From: Prevotella sp.
Lineage (GTDB): Bacteria > Bacteroidota > Bacteroidia > Bacteroidales > Bacteroidaceae
Length of the DNA stretch: 64,000 nt
Reading direction: 5' to 3'
Assembly (NCBI GenBank): GCA_017548275.1
Contig: JAFZAH010000023.1
Coordinates: 62,001-126,000, forward strand
In this document: positions 1-8,974 of the stretch, in pieces
How positions within the stretch are numbered: position 1 is the first letter of the stretch
Layout: every line of letters begins with the position of its first letter
The notes under the pieces: model-generated
What the model was told of the DNA's origin: nothing
What the model saw: the letters and a program-made list of their open reading frames with translations, nothing else
Database searches by the model: none
Position numbers and translations under genes: made by a program

Positions 1-10
1 AACGTTGCAA

Positions 11-44
11 GTTGATTCCCTTTTAGAATAATTGCGTACTTTTG
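11..44 (+). promoter_or_regulatory. Bacteroidetes-type promoter of the GNAT gene
   Basis: A -7 box TACTTTTG at 37-44 fits TAnnTTTG. A TTG at 12-14 lies 22 bases upstream, close to the expected -33 position. The acetyltransferase start codon follows 22 bases after the -7 box. Inferred from pattern only. Confidence 0.6.
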
Positions 45-66
45 CATACAAAAAAAGGATTGCTAA

Positions 67-471
67 ATGGTTATCGATTATAAAGATATTCATGATTTTG
101 ACCAGAAAGAACTACAGGATTTGTTCCTTTCTGTTGAATGGTCATCAGGTCATTTCCCTGAAAAACTGGTTGTGGCGATGAAAAATTTTGAGACCGTCTA
201 TACCGCCTGGGACGGTGATAAACTTGTAGGACTTATTTGCGCCATGGACGATGGTGTAATGACGGCCTATGTTCATTATCTGCTCGTACGCCCGGAATAC
301 CATCATCAGGGTATCGGCAAACGGCTGGTGGAACTAATTAAAGAGCGCTATGCCGATTATTTGCGCATTGTCGTTGTGGCTTATAATGAGGAGTTGGACT
401 TTTACCAATCCAGTGGTTTCAAAAAAGCCGATGATGCCAGCGCCATGTTCATCACCAGTTTATGGACGTGA
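67..471 (+). CDS. GNAT family N-acetyltransferase
   Basis: A 134-residue cytoplasmic protein with the GNAT acetyl-CoA-binding core. Motif A reads LLVRPEYHHQGIGKRLVELI (about residues 76-95) with the Q-x-x-G-x-G pyrophosphate loop, and a C-terminal FYQSSGF segment is typical of motif B. The length is normal for a single-domain GNAT. The acceptor substrate cannot be told from sequence; small-molecule amines or protein N-termini are both possible. It stands alone, with its own promoter-like site at 11-44, and is convergent with the helicase gene that follows. Confidence 0.9.
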   Translation: MVIDYKDIHDFDQKELQDLFLSVEWSSGHFPEKLVVAMKNFETVYTAWDGDKLVGLICAMDDGVMTAYVHYLLVRPEYHHQGIGKRLVELIKERYADYLRIVVVAYNEELDFYQSSGFKKADDASAMFITSLWT

Positions 472-485
472 CTACTCGCGCCCCT

Positions 486-519
486 CATTTCATAATTCAT
501 AATTCGTAACTCGTAATTA
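486..519. repeat. Word array (CGTAATT type) at the helicase stop codon
   Basis: Tandem variations of CATAATTC and TCGTAA fill the gap between the convergent GNAT and helicase genes. The helicase TAA stop (517-519, minus strand) lies inside the array. Related arrays are at 11547-11624 and 54341-54375. Confidence 0.6.
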
Positions 520-2394
520 TTCCTCCATCCCCTCTACATACTCATACAATTTCTTGTAGAAGGGGTGGCGAGTCATAGTGGTGCTGTCGCCCAAGATGAT
601 GAGTTTCATGCGGGCGCGGGTGATGGCCACGTTCATGCGCCTGAGGTCGCGCAGAAAACCTATCTGTCCGTCGTCGTTGGCGCGCACCAGTGAGATGAGG
701 ATGATGTCGCGCTCCTGCCCCTGAAAACCATCTACTGTATTCACGCTGATAAGATGGCGGTAGGGTTTGAAAAACTCTTTTTTCTTGATTTGCCGCCGCA
801 GGTACTGCACTTGTGCACGATAGGGTGAGATGATGCCCGTATCGATGCGCTCGTCGAGGATGCGCTGTTTGCCGATACGGCTCAGATACCGCTCCAAGGT
901 GATGAGTGTCAGTTCCGCCTCCGATTTGTTGATGCGACCGAAACTCTCGCCCACGAACTCCTCGCGGAAGTCCATGTCGGCGGTGTCTATCCATGTCATG
1001 GGGATATCATATTCGAGGATGCTGCGGTGACGTATCTGAGGGGCTGTCTGCACACGCCCGTGGTAGAAATAATCTGATGAGAAACGCATTATTTCCTCGC
1101 ACATGCGGTATTGCACCTCGAGCAATGTCACCACCTCGGGCTTGTTCTCCACAATGCGCTCCATCAATGTCTTGCCCAGACCGCCTTTCAGCGCGAGGAT
1201 GCTCTTCACCGTGGGTGGCAACTGGCAGTGGTCGCCGGCGAAGATGACACGCGAGGCACGGCGGATGGCTATCCAACAGGCAGCCTCTAACGCTTGTGCC
1301 GCCTCGTCAATGAAGAGCGTGCCAAACTTCTGTCCGTCGAGCAGGCGGTTGGCGGCGCCGGTGAGTGTGCTGGCGATGACGCGGGCGCTGTCGAACAACT
1401 CGGCGTTGATGCGAATCTCTAGTTCTGCGGCGCGCGATTTCAGGCGGTCCAACCGTTGGTGGTAACTCTCGGCACGTTTCTTTTGACCGCGCAGTTCTCG
1501 GATGGCCTTACGGATGCTCCACAACTGCGGATAGTCGGGATGAGCCTCGAAGCGACGTTCGTAAGTGAACCCCAGCATTTTGTCATTGACTCTACTGGGA
1601 TTGCCGATGCGCAACACGTTGATGCCACGGTCCACCAATTGTTCGCTAATCCAGTCAACGGCCATGTTGCTTTGTGCGCACACCAACACCTGACTTTCGC
1701 GGCGCAACGTCTCGTTGATGGCTTCGACCAAGGTGGTCGTCTTGCCTGTGCCCGGAGGTCCGTGTACCACCATCACGTCTTTTGACCACAGCACCTCGTT
1801 GACCGCCCGTTCCTGTGTGGGGTTGAGCCAGGGAAAGCGCATGGGCTCGAAGGTGAAGCGTGCCGCCCGCTGATTTGTGTAGAACAGGTCGCGCAGGTAA
1901 GCCAGACGGTTGTTCTTTGCTGCCATCACACGGTCCAGGGCTTCAAACATCAGACGGTAGGACGTTTCGTCAAACGACAGTTGGATACCCAACCGCTCGG
2001 TGTTCTGCAATTCCGTCGGTTGGGCGTTGTCGGGCAGTGTCACCACCATCCGGTTGCCGTCAACGTAACTCACCATGCCCGTGTAGCGGAAATACTTGAT
2101 GCCTTGATTCTTCGTGCCCTCGTCGGTGAGATGAAAGAAACTGACGGGTCGCCCGAACTCAAAGTTATGCTCTATCTCCTCGTCATCGGTCCTTAGTATT
2201 TCGATGGTCAGTTGGTTGAGCGAGTTATAATAACTGCGCCCGGCGCGCACAGGATACCATGCGTCACCGCGCTTCACCTTCCGTTGCAGCCCGATGGCTT
2301 CGGTCTGCTGCTCGAAGGCTTGTTTCTCGCTCTGATACTCCAACTCCAGTAAAAACCGCTGCTGTCGAAGGTCCAAGATAGGGGAGGAGGGCAT
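517..2394 (-). CDS. UPF1/DNA2-type superfamily 1 helicase
   Basis: A 625-residue SF1B helicase of the AAA_11/AAA_12 type (IGHMBP2/UPF1/Dna2 relatives), expected to unwind DNA or RNA with ATP. Visible motifs are Walker A GPPGTGKTTT near residue 212, Walker B FIDEAAQALE near 363, motif III GDHCQLPP near 386, and a C-terminal motif VI VAITRARMKLIILGD. The N-terminal 200 residues form the accessory region common in Bacteroidetes homologs. The chosen start is the first ATG of the frame and gives a normal length. The gene stands alone; its exact role (recombination, R-loop or RNA turnover) is not evident. Confidence 0.92.
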   Translation of the reverse strand: MPSSPILDLRQQRFLLELEYQSEKQAFEQQTEAIGLQRKVKRGDAWYPVRAGRSYYNSLNQLTIEILRTDDEEIEHNFEFGRPVSFFHLTDEGTKNQGIKYFRYTGMVSYVDGNRMVVTLPDNAQPTELQNTERLGIQLSFDETSYRLMFEALDRVMAAKNNRLAYLRDLFYTNQRAARFTFEPMRFPWLNPTQERAVNEVLWSKDVMVVHGPPGTGKTTTLVEAINETLRRESQVLVCAQSNMAVDWISEQLVDRGINVLRIGNPSRVNDKMLGFTYERRFEAHPDYPQLWSIRKAIRELRGQKKRAESYHQRLDRLKSRAAELEIRINAELFDSARVIASTLTGAANRLLDGQKFGTLFIDEAAQALEAACWIAIRRASRVIFAGDHCQLPPTVKSILALKGGLGKTLMERIVENKPEVVTLLEVQYRMCEEIMRFSSDYFYHGRVQTAPQIRHRSILEYDIPMTWIDTADMDFREEFVGESFGRINKSEAELTLITLERYLSRIGKQRILDERIDTGIISPYRAQVQYLRRQIKKKEFFKPYRHLISVNTVDGFQGQERDIILISLVRANDDGQIGFLRDLRRMNVAITRARMKLIILGDSTTMTRHPFYKKLYEYVEGMEE

Positions 2395-2561
2395 TTTTGA
2401 ATGACGAATTACGAATGTGGAATGAGTGTGTTGATGGTAAGGGCTTACGGAAAGAAATGGGAATAATGAGAATAATTAACCAAGAATTAATATTATCTGA
2501 TTATATGATAATCATTGCTCCAGAAACAACACTTCTTTCCCCGAGATTCTTTCTAAAATGT

Positions 2562-2598
2562 TCAAATAAAAACGGGGCGGAATCATTTCCGCCCCGCT
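2562..2598 (-). terminator. Rho-independent terminator
   Basis: A perfect 8-bp stem (2573-2580 with 2589-2596, GC-rich) with an 8-base loop is followed on the minus strand by a T-rich run. It lies just after the 2622-3161 lipoprotein gene. Confidence 0.85.
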
Positions 2599-2621
2599 AT
2601 ATCGTGTGAATCAGTTAAAGA

Positions 2622-3161
2622 TTACTCTTTCACAGCCTCTTCGATAGCCTTCACAGCCTCGTCAGCAGCCTTCTCGATATCTGCAGCGGCATCAGCAGCA
2701 GCGTCTTTTGCGGCGTCAACAGCCTCTTCAGCCTTCTCCTCAGCCTTCACTTCGGGAGCAGCCTCTGCGCCGTCCTTGCTGTCCTTGATCTTCCACTCGC
2801 CGGCCTTATTCTTAACCATGTTCATCTTTGAGGTGGTCTCTTTGCCATCCTTCTGCTTGATCTTCACTTCGACAACAGCAGCGTCCTCGCCCTGAGCCTC
2901 TTCTTTCAGAATCTCGTACTCAGTCACAGGATTCTCTTTGTACAGTTTCTCAGCAGCATTGGCAGCCAGTGTGATGGCGTTGTCAACAGCCTCTTTGTTA
3001 GCACCCTCGTCTACATAACTGAAAGCAGCATAGCCTTTGTAGTCCTGAGCCACGAGGCATTTCATAGCAGCGTCAACGGCGTCTTTTGCAGAACCACCCT
3101 TGGTACAAGCGGTAAACATCACGGCCACAACAGCAGCCATCAAAAATAATACTTTTTTCAT
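2622..3161 (-). CDS. DUF4878-like lipoprotein with Ala/Glu-rich tail
   Basis: A 179-residue predicted lipoprotein. The signal peptide ends in a lipobox with Cys at residue 19 (MFTAC). The central part (about 25-125) resembles small DUF4878/SnoaL-like lipoproteins of Bacteroidales: an AKDAVDAAMKCL helix, then EVKIKQKDGKE and WKIKD strands. The last 50 residues are low-complexity, rich in Ala, Glu, Asp and Lys, and predicted helical, probably an extended periplasmic or surface tail. It is monocistronic with its own terminator. Function unknown. Confidence 0.8.
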   Translation of the reverse strand: MKKVLFLMAAVVAVMFTACTKGGSAKDAVDAAMKCLVAQDYKGYAAFSYVDEGANKEAVDNAITLAANAAEKLYKENPVTEYEILKEEAQGEDAAVVEVKIKQKDGKETTSKMNMVKNKAGEWKIKDSKDGAEAAPEVKAEEKAEEAVDAAKDAAADAAADIEKAADEAVKAIEEAVKE

Positions 3162-3235
3162 TGCTTTTAAATGTTTAATAAATGAATAAAAAATAAATAA
3201 TACTCTCTCTTATTTCCTTGATGATAGGGTTTCGG

Positions 3236-3859
3236 TCAGAATCGCACGACGGGTTTCAGGTGCTTCGACTGGTAAATGTCGATGGGCATCCAGATGATGG
3301 AGTGAATGCCCGGCACATCGTAGGAGTGGGTGGGTGGCCCCGTCAACTCTACACCGGCTTTGCGGAACGCATGGACTATGAATTCTGAACAGTAGAATTT
3401 CGTGGTGTCGGCACTGTCGTAATCGTGGTCGAACAGCACATGACGGAAGAAATCGGCTTTCGCCTCAGTGGCTGCCACACAGGCCGCCACGCTGTCCAAC
3501 GGACGGCACACCTCGCCGGCCACAGCATTCTCACCAGAGAAGAACCGCTCGGGAGTATCCATCTTCACACGACCCACATCGCCCTCGAAATCGGGCTCGC
3601 CGGGCACAGCATGAACGATGCGTGTCACTCCCGCCGAATCAACAACAATGCCGCAATGCGAATAGTGACCCATAGGGTCGGCAAGCACCACCGCACGGCT
3701 CTGCATCGTAGTTCCCAAACGGAATACCACATCCCCCTCCTGCAAATGCACCGTCTCTGGCATGATACTCGCTTTGTCGTTCCTAAAGCAGCCACATAAC
3801 ATGGTGAGCGCGACGCATAGTACGGAAAAGAGACAGGGTAAACTCTTTTTGGTGGTCAT
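3236..3859 (-). CDS. YiiX/YebB-like permuted NlpC/P60 hydrolase
   Basis: A 207-residue secreted or lipid-anchored protein. The start at 3859 (MTTKKS) gives a clean signal peptide ending MLCGC; an in-frame ATG at 3892 would overlap the likely promoter. Family hallmarks are LQEGDVVFRLG, SHCGIVVD (His) and a C-terminal FYCSEFIVHAF (Cys), the order expected in the circularly permuted papain-like YiiX/DUF830 group. These cleave amide bonds in peptidoglycan peptides or lipids; the substrate here is unknown. It is divergent from gpmI across a 440-bp gap. Confidence 0.82.
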   Translation of the reverse strand: MTTKKSLPCLFSVLCVALTMLCGCFRNDKASIMPETVHLQEGDVVFRLGTTMQSRAVVLADPMGHYSHCGIVVDSAGVTRIVHAVPGEPDFEGDVGRVKMDTPERFFSGENAVAGEVCRPLDSVAACVAATEAKADFFRHVLFDHDYDSADTTKFYCSEFIVHAFRKAGVELTGPPTHSYDVPGIHSIIWMPIDIYQSKHLKPVVRF

Positions 3860-3876
3860 TAGTCCATTATTTCGTG

Positions 3877-3884
3877 CAAATATA
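3877..3884 (-). promoter_or_regulatory. -7 box for the YiiX-like gene
   Basis: TATATTTG on the minus strand, 18 bases upstream of the chosen ATG at 3859. No clear TTTG at -33. It supports the shorter start. Confidence 0.5.
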
Positions 3885-3999
3885 CACATCAAATGTGAAT
3901 GTTGATTAAAAACATATTTTCATTTAAGTAATTTTAACGATTATTCGCCCTAATCTGCCAATAAACTGACATTTGTTTCGCCAAATCGATTTTTTGCCG

Positions 4000-4007
4000 T
4001 AACTTTG
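4000..4007 (+). promoter_or_regulatory. -7 box in the long gpmI leader
   Basis: TAACTTTG on the plus strand, 295 bases before the gpmI start. If used, the gpmI transcript has a leader of about 290 nt containing the word array at 4038-4265. No other gene occupies 3860-4302. Confidence 0.45.
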
Positions 4008-4037
4008 CAGTGCTCAAGCAACATCGCTATAAATGGT

Positions 4038-4265
4038 GCAAGGAGCAAGGTGCAAGGAACAAGAGATTACTCCAGTAATTACGCCCTCCCCTCGGGGTTG
4101 CCCTCCCCCGACAAACCGGGGAGCAAGGAGGGGGATGGGGAAGGGGGCTCCTCAGTTTGCAGACTATTGTCTTCACTCCTCAACTCCTTCACTCCTGACG
4201 GAGTAATGTCTTTAACTCCTTAGCGAACGTAGTGAGCGGTAACTTCCTTAACTTCTTTAACTTCC
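4038..4265. repeat. Composite word array in the gpmI leader
   Basis: Contains a purine-rich GCAAGGAGCAAGG array ending in AGAGATTACTCC (4038-4073), a GC-rich CCCTCCCC/GGGG block, and an ACTATTGTCTTC motif (from 4163) followed by CAACTCCTTC and TTAACTTCC units up to the gpmI ribosome-binding region. Same elements as at 6541, 41068 and 56822. Confidence 0.75.
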
Positions 4266-4302
4266 AGAATCGTTTGAACTTCTAAATAAAATTAATATAA
4301 CT

Positions 4303-5823
4303 ATGGCAAAAAAAGCATTATTGATGATACTCGACGGATGGGGTATCGGAAAACATGGCGAGGGTGACGTGATTTTCAACACGCCGACCCCTTATCTTGA
4401 CTATCTTAACGCTGTCAGCGCACACGCTCAACTGGCCGCTTCGGGCGAGGACGTGGGTCTGCCCGACGGACAAATGGGCAACTCCGAGGTCGGACACCTC
4501 AACATCGGCGCAGGACGCGTGGTCTATCAGGACTTGGTGAAAATCAACCGTGCCTGCCGCGACAACTCCATCTTGAAAAATCCCGGTATCGTCAACGCAT
4601 ATTCGTATGCGAAAGAAAACGGCAAACGCCTTCACCTCATGGGTCTGACATCCGACGGTGGCGTGCACTCTTCACTCGACCATCTGTTCAAACTCGTGGA
4701 AATTGGCAAGGCATACGGACTGACGCAGACCTTCGTGCACTGTTTCATGGACGGCCGTGATACTGACCCGAAGAGCGGTATCGGTTTCATCCGCCAACTC
4801 GAAGAGGTCTGCCGACAGAACGATGCTCATATCGCCAGCATTGTGGGACGTTTCTACGCCATGGACCGCGACAAACGTTGGGAACGCGTGAAAGAAGCAT
4901 ACGACCTGCTCGTCGAGGCCAAGGGTAAACAAGCCACTGACATAGTGAAAGCCATGGAGGAGAGTTATGAGGAAGGTGTGACCGACGAGTTTATCAAACC
5001 CATCAACAACGCCAACATCGACGGTACCATCCAAGAGGGCGACGTGGTCATCTTCTTTAACTTCAGAAACGACCGTGCCAAGGAACTCACACAGGTGCTT
5101 ACACAACAGGATATGCCCGAGGCTGGCATGCACACCATCCCCGGATTGCAGTATTATTGCATGACGCCCTATGATGCCAGTTTCCAAGGCGTGTATATTC
5201 TCTTCCCGAAAGAGAATGTGGAAGACACCCTCGGCGAATATCTCAGCAAACTAGGTAAGAAACAACTCCACACTGCCGAGACGGAGAAATACGCTCACGT
5301 CACATTCTTCTTCAATGGCGGACGCGAGGCTCCCTTCGAGGGCGAGGACCGCATCCTTGTGCCTTCACCCAAAGTGGCCACATACGACCTGAAACCCGAG
5401 ATGAGCGCTTACGAGGTGAAAGACAAACTCGTCGAGGCCATCAAAACAGAGAAATACGACTTCATCGTGGTCAACTTCGCCAATGGCGACATGGTGGGTC
5501 ATACGGGTGTCTATCATGCCATCGCAAAAGCTGTTTGGGCCGTTGACCACTGCGTGCACGATGTCATCGAGGCAGCCAAGGCCGCTGACTACGAGGCCAT
5601 CATCATCGCCGACCATGGCAATGCCGACAATGCCATTAACGAGGATGGTACACCCAATACCGCACACTCGCTCAATCCCGTGCCCTTCATCTATGTGACC
5701 AACAACAATAGTGCACGTGTGAAGAACGGCCGTCTGGCTGATGTCGCTCCCTCCATCCTCCACATCATGGGTTTGGAGCAGCCCGCCGATATGACCGGCG
5801 AAAACCTCATCTCTGATAATTGA
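4303..5823 (+). CDS. gpmI: 2,3-bisphosphoglycerate-independent phosphoglycerate mutase
   Basis: A 506-residue cytoplasmic glycolytic enzyme that interconverts 3- and 2-phosphoglycerate through a phosphoserine intermediate with two Mn ions. Visible are the metal-binding N-terminus [11 protein letters not shown], the nucleophile loop [14 protein letters not shown] with the catalytic Ser, substrate-binding HCFMDGRDT and [13 protein letters not shown], and the C-terminal metal motifs [12 protein letters not shown] and ADHGNAD. Full length for the alkaline-phosphatase superfamily enzyme. It lies 45 bp upstream of ung in the same direction and is probably co-transcribed with it. Confidence 0.97.
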   Translation: MAKKALLMILDGWGIGKHGEGDVIFNTPTPYLDYLNAVSAHAQLAASGEDVGLPDGQMGNSEVGHLNIGAGRVVYQDLVKINRACRDNSILKNPGIVNAYSYAKENGKRLHLMGLTSDGGVHSSLDHLFKLVEIGKAYGLTQTFVHCFMDGRDTDPKSGIGFIRQLEEVCRQNDAHIASIVGRFYAMDRDKRWERVKEAYDLLVEAKGKQATDIVKAMEESYEEGVTDEFIKPINNANIDGTIQEGDVVIFFNFRNDRAKELTQVLTQQDMPEAGMHTIPGLQYYCMTPYDASFQGVYILFPKENVEDTLGEYLSKLGKKQLHTAETEKYAHVTFFFNGGREAPFEGEDRILVPSPKVATYDLKPEMSAYEVKDKLVEAIKTEKYDFIVVNFANGDMVGHTGVYHAIAKAVWAVDHCVHDVIEAAKAADYEAIIIADHGNADNAINEDGTPNTAHSLNPVPFIYVTNNNSARVKNGRLADVAPSILHIMGLEQPADMTGENLISDN

Positions 5824-5868
5824 TAATAACCGAGGCTTTCATAGAAACATTCAGCCTCCATCAAAACT

Positions 5869-6534
5869 ATGGACGTAAAAATAGAAAACAGTTGGAAACA
5901 GCGGTTGCTCAATGAATTTGAGCAACCCTATTTTCAGCGGCTTACCGAGGCCGTAAGGGCGGAATACCGGAGCACCACTTGTTATCCTCCCGGTTCGCTG
6001 ATTTTCAATGCGTTCAACCTCTGCCCCTTCGATCAGGTGAAGGTAGTCATCATAGGCCAAGACCCTTATCATGAGCCAGGTCAGGCTCACGGACTGAGTT
6101 TCTCCGTGCAGGACGGTGTGCCTTTCCCGCCGTCGTTGCAAAATATCTTCCGCGAGATTTATGACGACGTAGGCGCACCTATTCCCACTACGGGCAACTT
6201 GACCCGTTGGGCGCAACAAGGCGTGCTTTTGCTCAACGCCACTCTCACTGTTCGTGCTCATTTGGCCAACAGCCATGCGCGACTCGGTTGGCAGACATTT
6301 ACCGATGCCGCCATCCGTGCTCTTGCCACCGAACGTGAACACCTCGTTTATCTCCTTTGGGGCGGATATGCACGTGGCAAGAGTTATATGATTGACAAGA
6401 CACGCAATCTGGTGCTCGAGTCGGTTCACCCCTCACCCCTCTCTGCCAATCGTGGCGGATGGTTTGGCAATCATCAATTCTCCCAAACCAACCGCTATCT
6501 CATTGACCACGGCATGACCCCAATAGAGTGGTAG
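5869..6534 (+). CDS. ung: Uracil-DNA glycosylase (family 1)
   Basis: A 221-residue base-excision repair enzyme that removes uracil from DNA. The catalytic water-activating motif GQDPYHEPGQAHGLSFSV is near residue 63, uracil-binding LLLNATLTVR near 120, and the minor-groove loop HPSPLSANRGGWFGNHQFS near the C-terminus. Normal length and a clear ATG. Follows gpmI in the same direction. Confidence 0.97.
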   Translation: MDVKIENSWKQRLLNEFEQPYFQRLTEAVRAEYRSTTCYPPGSLIFNAFNLCPFDQVKVVIIGQDPYHEPGQAHGLSFSVQDGVPFPPSLQNIFREIYDDVGAPIPTTGNLTRWAQQGVLLLNATLTVRAHLANSHARLGWQTFTDAAIRALATEREHLVYLLWGGYARGKSYMIDKTRNLVLESVHPSPLSANRGGWFGNHQFSQTNRYLIDHGMTPIEW

Positions 6535-6540
6535 GCCTCA

Positions 6541-6711
6541 CCCCCGGCCCCTCTAAAAAAGAGCCTCACCCCCCGCCCCCTCTCCAAGGGAGAGGGGAGT
6601 GAATACTCCACTAATCACGCCCTCCCCTCGGGGAGGGAAGGGAAAGGGGTTCCCTATTCACGGACTATTGTCTTTAACTTCTTTAACTTCCTTAACTTCT
6701 TTAACTTCCTA
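6541..6711. repeat. GC-rich palindromes plus TTAACTTC word array
   Basis: Two GC-rich hairpin blocks (CCCCCTCTCCAAGGGAGAGG near 6575 and GCCCTCCCCTCGGGGAGGG near 6619) precede ACTATTGTCT (from 6664) and about five TTAACTTC(T/C) units. These end four bases before the DUF3109 start codon, so the array occupies its 5' leader. Confidence 0.8.
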
Positions 6712-6715
6712 AAAT

Positions 6716-7303
6716 ATGCTTCCTATCATTCAAGTAGGTAATGTGCTGTTGTCGCCCGACATCCTGACAGAGATGTTCTGTTGCGACCTCTCCGCTTGTC
6801 ACGGCATTTGCTGTGTGGAGGGCGACGCCGGTGCACCGGTTACCCTCGATGAGATAGCCGAGATAGAAAATGCGCTTGAGACCGTTTGGCCCGACCTTTC
6901 CGCTTCGGCGCAGTCGGTTATCGACCGGCAAGGCGTGGCTTATACCGACAGTGAAGGTGACTTGGTGACGAGCATTGTCGGTGGCAAAGATTGTGTGTTC
7001 ACTTGTCATGAGGACGGCTGCTGTCTGTGTGCGTTGGAAAAAGCCTATCGCGCGGGAAATACGACCTATTGCAAACCCGTCAGTTGTGCGCTCTATCCTA
7101 TCCGCGAGAAACAACTCTCTGCGGGTTATATCGGACTGAACTACAACCGGTGGGATGTGTGCCGTGATGCCGTGGCGCTGGGGCAAAAAAAGGGAATACG
7201 CGTCTATCAGTTCCTCAAAGAACCCCTCATCCGCCGCTTTGGCGAAGATTGGTATGAGGAACTGTCACGTACTGCTGAAGAACTCTTGAAAGTTGAAGAT
7301 TGA
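6716..7303 (+). CDS. DUF3109 family cysteine-rich protein
   Basis: A 195-residue cytoplasmic protein of the DUF3109 family, distantly related to YkgJ-type metal-chelating proteins. Conserved cysteines occur as MFCCDLSACHGICC near residue 22, DCVFTCHEDGCCLCALE near 100, and YCKPVSCALYP near 120, suggesting Zn or Fe-S binding. The start codon lies directly after the word array at 6664-6711. No partner gene gives a functional clue. Confidence 0.85.
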   Translation: MLPIIQVGNVLLSPDILTEMFCCDLSACHGICCVEGDAGAPVTLDEIAEIENALETVWPDLSASAQSVIDRQGVAYTDSEGDLVTSIVGGKDCVFTCHEDGCCLCALEKAYRAGNTTYCKPVSCALYPIREKQLSAGYIGLNYNRWDVCRDAVALGQKKGIRVYQFLKEPLIRRFGEDWYEELSRTAEELLKVED

Positions 7304-7400
7304 GTGTTTAGTGTCTTTTCTATGGAGTTCAGGGGTCCGCATTTCTGCTATTTGTCCTCCGTTTGCGGAGTAATCTCTCACCTCTGACCTCTCACCTCTT
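7304..7400. repeat. Word array with GGAGTAATCTCT core
   Basis: After the DUF3109 stop comes GTGTTTAGTGTC. From 7367 the core GGAGTAATCTCT leads into CACCTCTGACCTCTCACCTCTT. The last units overlap the final two codons and TGA stop of the minus-strand gene 7392-7871. Confidence 0.75.
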
Positions 7401-7871
7401 AAAATAGATATCCACGTAGTCTGCGCACATATCGCAGGGGTTTTCCATTTGTTGTAGACGCCAGTATTTACGGTTTTGCGTGGATTCAAAGTCAAATGTT
7501 CCCTCGCGCAAACATTCCTGGCCGTTGTTGATGTGATAAATCTTGGTGGCGATGGTACCTGTGAAAACCAGGTGCTTGGCATCGACGATACTGATTTCTC
7601 CGTCTATCCGCAAATAGTCGTCGTTCTCGCGCGACAATTGTTCGCCTTTGCAGCGCAGTGTGCCGTCGGGTTGTTTGGTGATGTTGCATGTGCCGTAATA
7701 GTCCCATGAAATCCATTGCAGACTCAGCATATGTTTGCCTATCACCATTTGTTCCGGGGTACGGGCACGTTGAGTGACTGTCGCTTTGCGCTTGGTGGTT
7801 CTTTTCTTCGTTTGTCCATTTACGCCGACTACGACGAATGACAACAATAATAAAATCAGATACTTTTTCAT
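7392..7871 (-). CDS. Secreted protein of unknown function
   Basis: 159 residues. The N-terminus MKKYLILLLLSFVVVGVNG is a clear signal peptide, followed by a basic linker (TKKRTTKRKATVTQRAR) and a compact, probably beta-rich domain ending in CDMCADYVDIYFKR. I recognise no family. The last codons and TGA stop lie within the word array, so an ancestral version may have ended differently. The neighbours (DUF3109, AraC) offer no functional context. Confidence 0.7.
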   Translation of the reverse strand: MKKYLILLLLSFVVVGVNGQTKKRTTKRKATVTQRARTPEQMVIGKHMLSLQWISWDYYGTCNITKQPDGTLRCKGEQLSRENDDYLRIDGEISIVDAKHLVFTGTIATKIYHINNGQECLREGTFDFESTQNRKYWRLQQMENPCDMCADYVDIYFKR

Positions 7872-7873
7872 AA

Positions 7874-7999
7874 AGGTTTAGGGTTGGGTGTTTAGGGTTG
7901 AGTGTTTAGGGACTGTGGAATGGGGCATCAATCCTTCATTCTTCATCGCGTCAGCAAACATTTCGCATTCCACATTCGTCATTCGTCATTCCACATTCA
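7874..7999. repeat. Word arrays GTTTAGGGTTGAGT and CACATTCGTCATTC
   Basis: GGGTTGGGTGTTTAGGGTTG units at 7880-7910, then CATTCCACATTCGTCATTCG units at 7966-7998. The latter overlap the TGA stop (7997-7999) of the minus-strand AraC gene. Confidence 0.7.
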
Positions 8000-8887
8000 A
8001 AACGTTTTCCTGTATTTTGAGGGCGACATGCCGACGTGCTCTTTGAAATACTTGCCAAGGAATGATTGGTTGGGGAAATGCAATTCTTGTGCTATTTCCT
8101 TGATGCTCATCGATGAGTTCTTCAGCAACACGCGTATCTCCAGTGTCACATAGTTGTCTATCCATTCGTTAGGGGTGCGTTTGCTTACCGATTTGATGGT
8201 TTCCGACAGATATTTCGGGGTGATGCACAGTTGCTCACCATACCAACTCACGCGGCGCTCATAGCGGAAATTCTTTTTCACCAGATTGATAAACTCGGTG
8301 AAGATGGCTTCGGCGCGCGTCTTCACGGGGTCGCGTGTCTGCTGCAATTGATATATCTCGTTGCTGATGTCGTAAAGCATGGCTTTGAGGAGTGCTGTGA
8401 CCAGTTGTTTGCGGAAGTGGTGGCTGGCATCGTCGGCCTTCTGACGGATCAGTTGGAAATATTCCAAAAAAGTATTTGCCTTCTCCGGTTTCAGATTGAA
8501 TACGGGGTGTGTGTTGGCGAACAAGAAAAGCGATGAAACCTCATGCACCTCTTTGATGATTTCACTGAAATAATTATTCGATGCCATGATGGCTATGCCA
8601 CGGCAGTCACGGCTCAACATGTAGTCGCCCACTACCTGACCGTCGTTGATGATAATCACGTCGTTTTTCTTTACCATCCGCTCTTTTGTATCCACACTGT
8701 ACTGCGCCGAACCCTCCATGCAGAGGGCGACTAACAAACAGCGGATGCGGCAAGGTTCTGACGGTATTGGCACATCCTCGAACTTATCAAACATCAACAA
8801 GTCATTATCGATAAAACTGCCGTTGTTGACGATGCTCTTTGCCTGAGGTACAGTTATCTCAAACAATTGCTCTTTTCCCGTTTTCAT
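7997..8887 (-). CDS. AraC family transcriptional regulator
   Basis: 296 residues. The N-terminal two thirds form a cupin-like sensing domain (NDVIIINDGQVVGDYMLS), and the C-terminal 100 residues are a double HTH of the AraC/XylS type (SMSIKEIAQELHFPNQSFLG, then KYFKEHVGMSPSKYRK). It has its own strong promoter at 8918-8949. The nearest same-strand gene, the GH95 fucosidase at 9134, lies upstream, so a local target is possible but unproven. Ligand unknown. Confidence 0.92.
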   Translation of the reverse strand: MKTGKEQLFEITVPQAKSIVNNGSFIDNDLLMFDKFEDVPIPSEPCRIRCLLVALCMEGSAQYSVDTKERMVKKNDVIIINDGQVVGDYMLSRDCRGIAIMASNNYFSEIIKEVHEVSSLFLFANTHPVFNLKPEKANTFLEYFQLIRQKADDASHHFRKQLVTALLKAMLYDISNEIYQLQQTRDPVKTRAEAIFTEFINLVKKNFRYERRVSWYGEQLCITPKYLSETIKSVSKRTPNEWIDNYVTLEIRVLLKNSSMSIKEIAQELHFPNQSFLGKYFKEHVGMSPSKYRKTF

Positions 8888-8917
8888 AAAAGTGTTCGTT
8901 TTTTACGTTTAGTTGTG

Positions 8918-8949
8918 CAAAAATACCAATCAAAAATGATATATGCAAA
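8918..8949 (-). promoter_or_regulatory. Promoter of the AraC gene
   Basis: Minus-strand TTTG (8946-8949), exactly 20 bases, then TATTTTTG (8918-8925). An excellent match to the Bacteroidetes consensus, 31 bases before the start codon. Confidence 0.8.
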
Positions 8950-8974
8950 TTTTTCCAGTAAAATCGAACAATAA

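Noticed and set aside
2397-2609. Open frame of 70 codons on the plus strand
   Set aside because: It runs through the terminator hairpin at 2573-2596 and has no promoter or conserved features.
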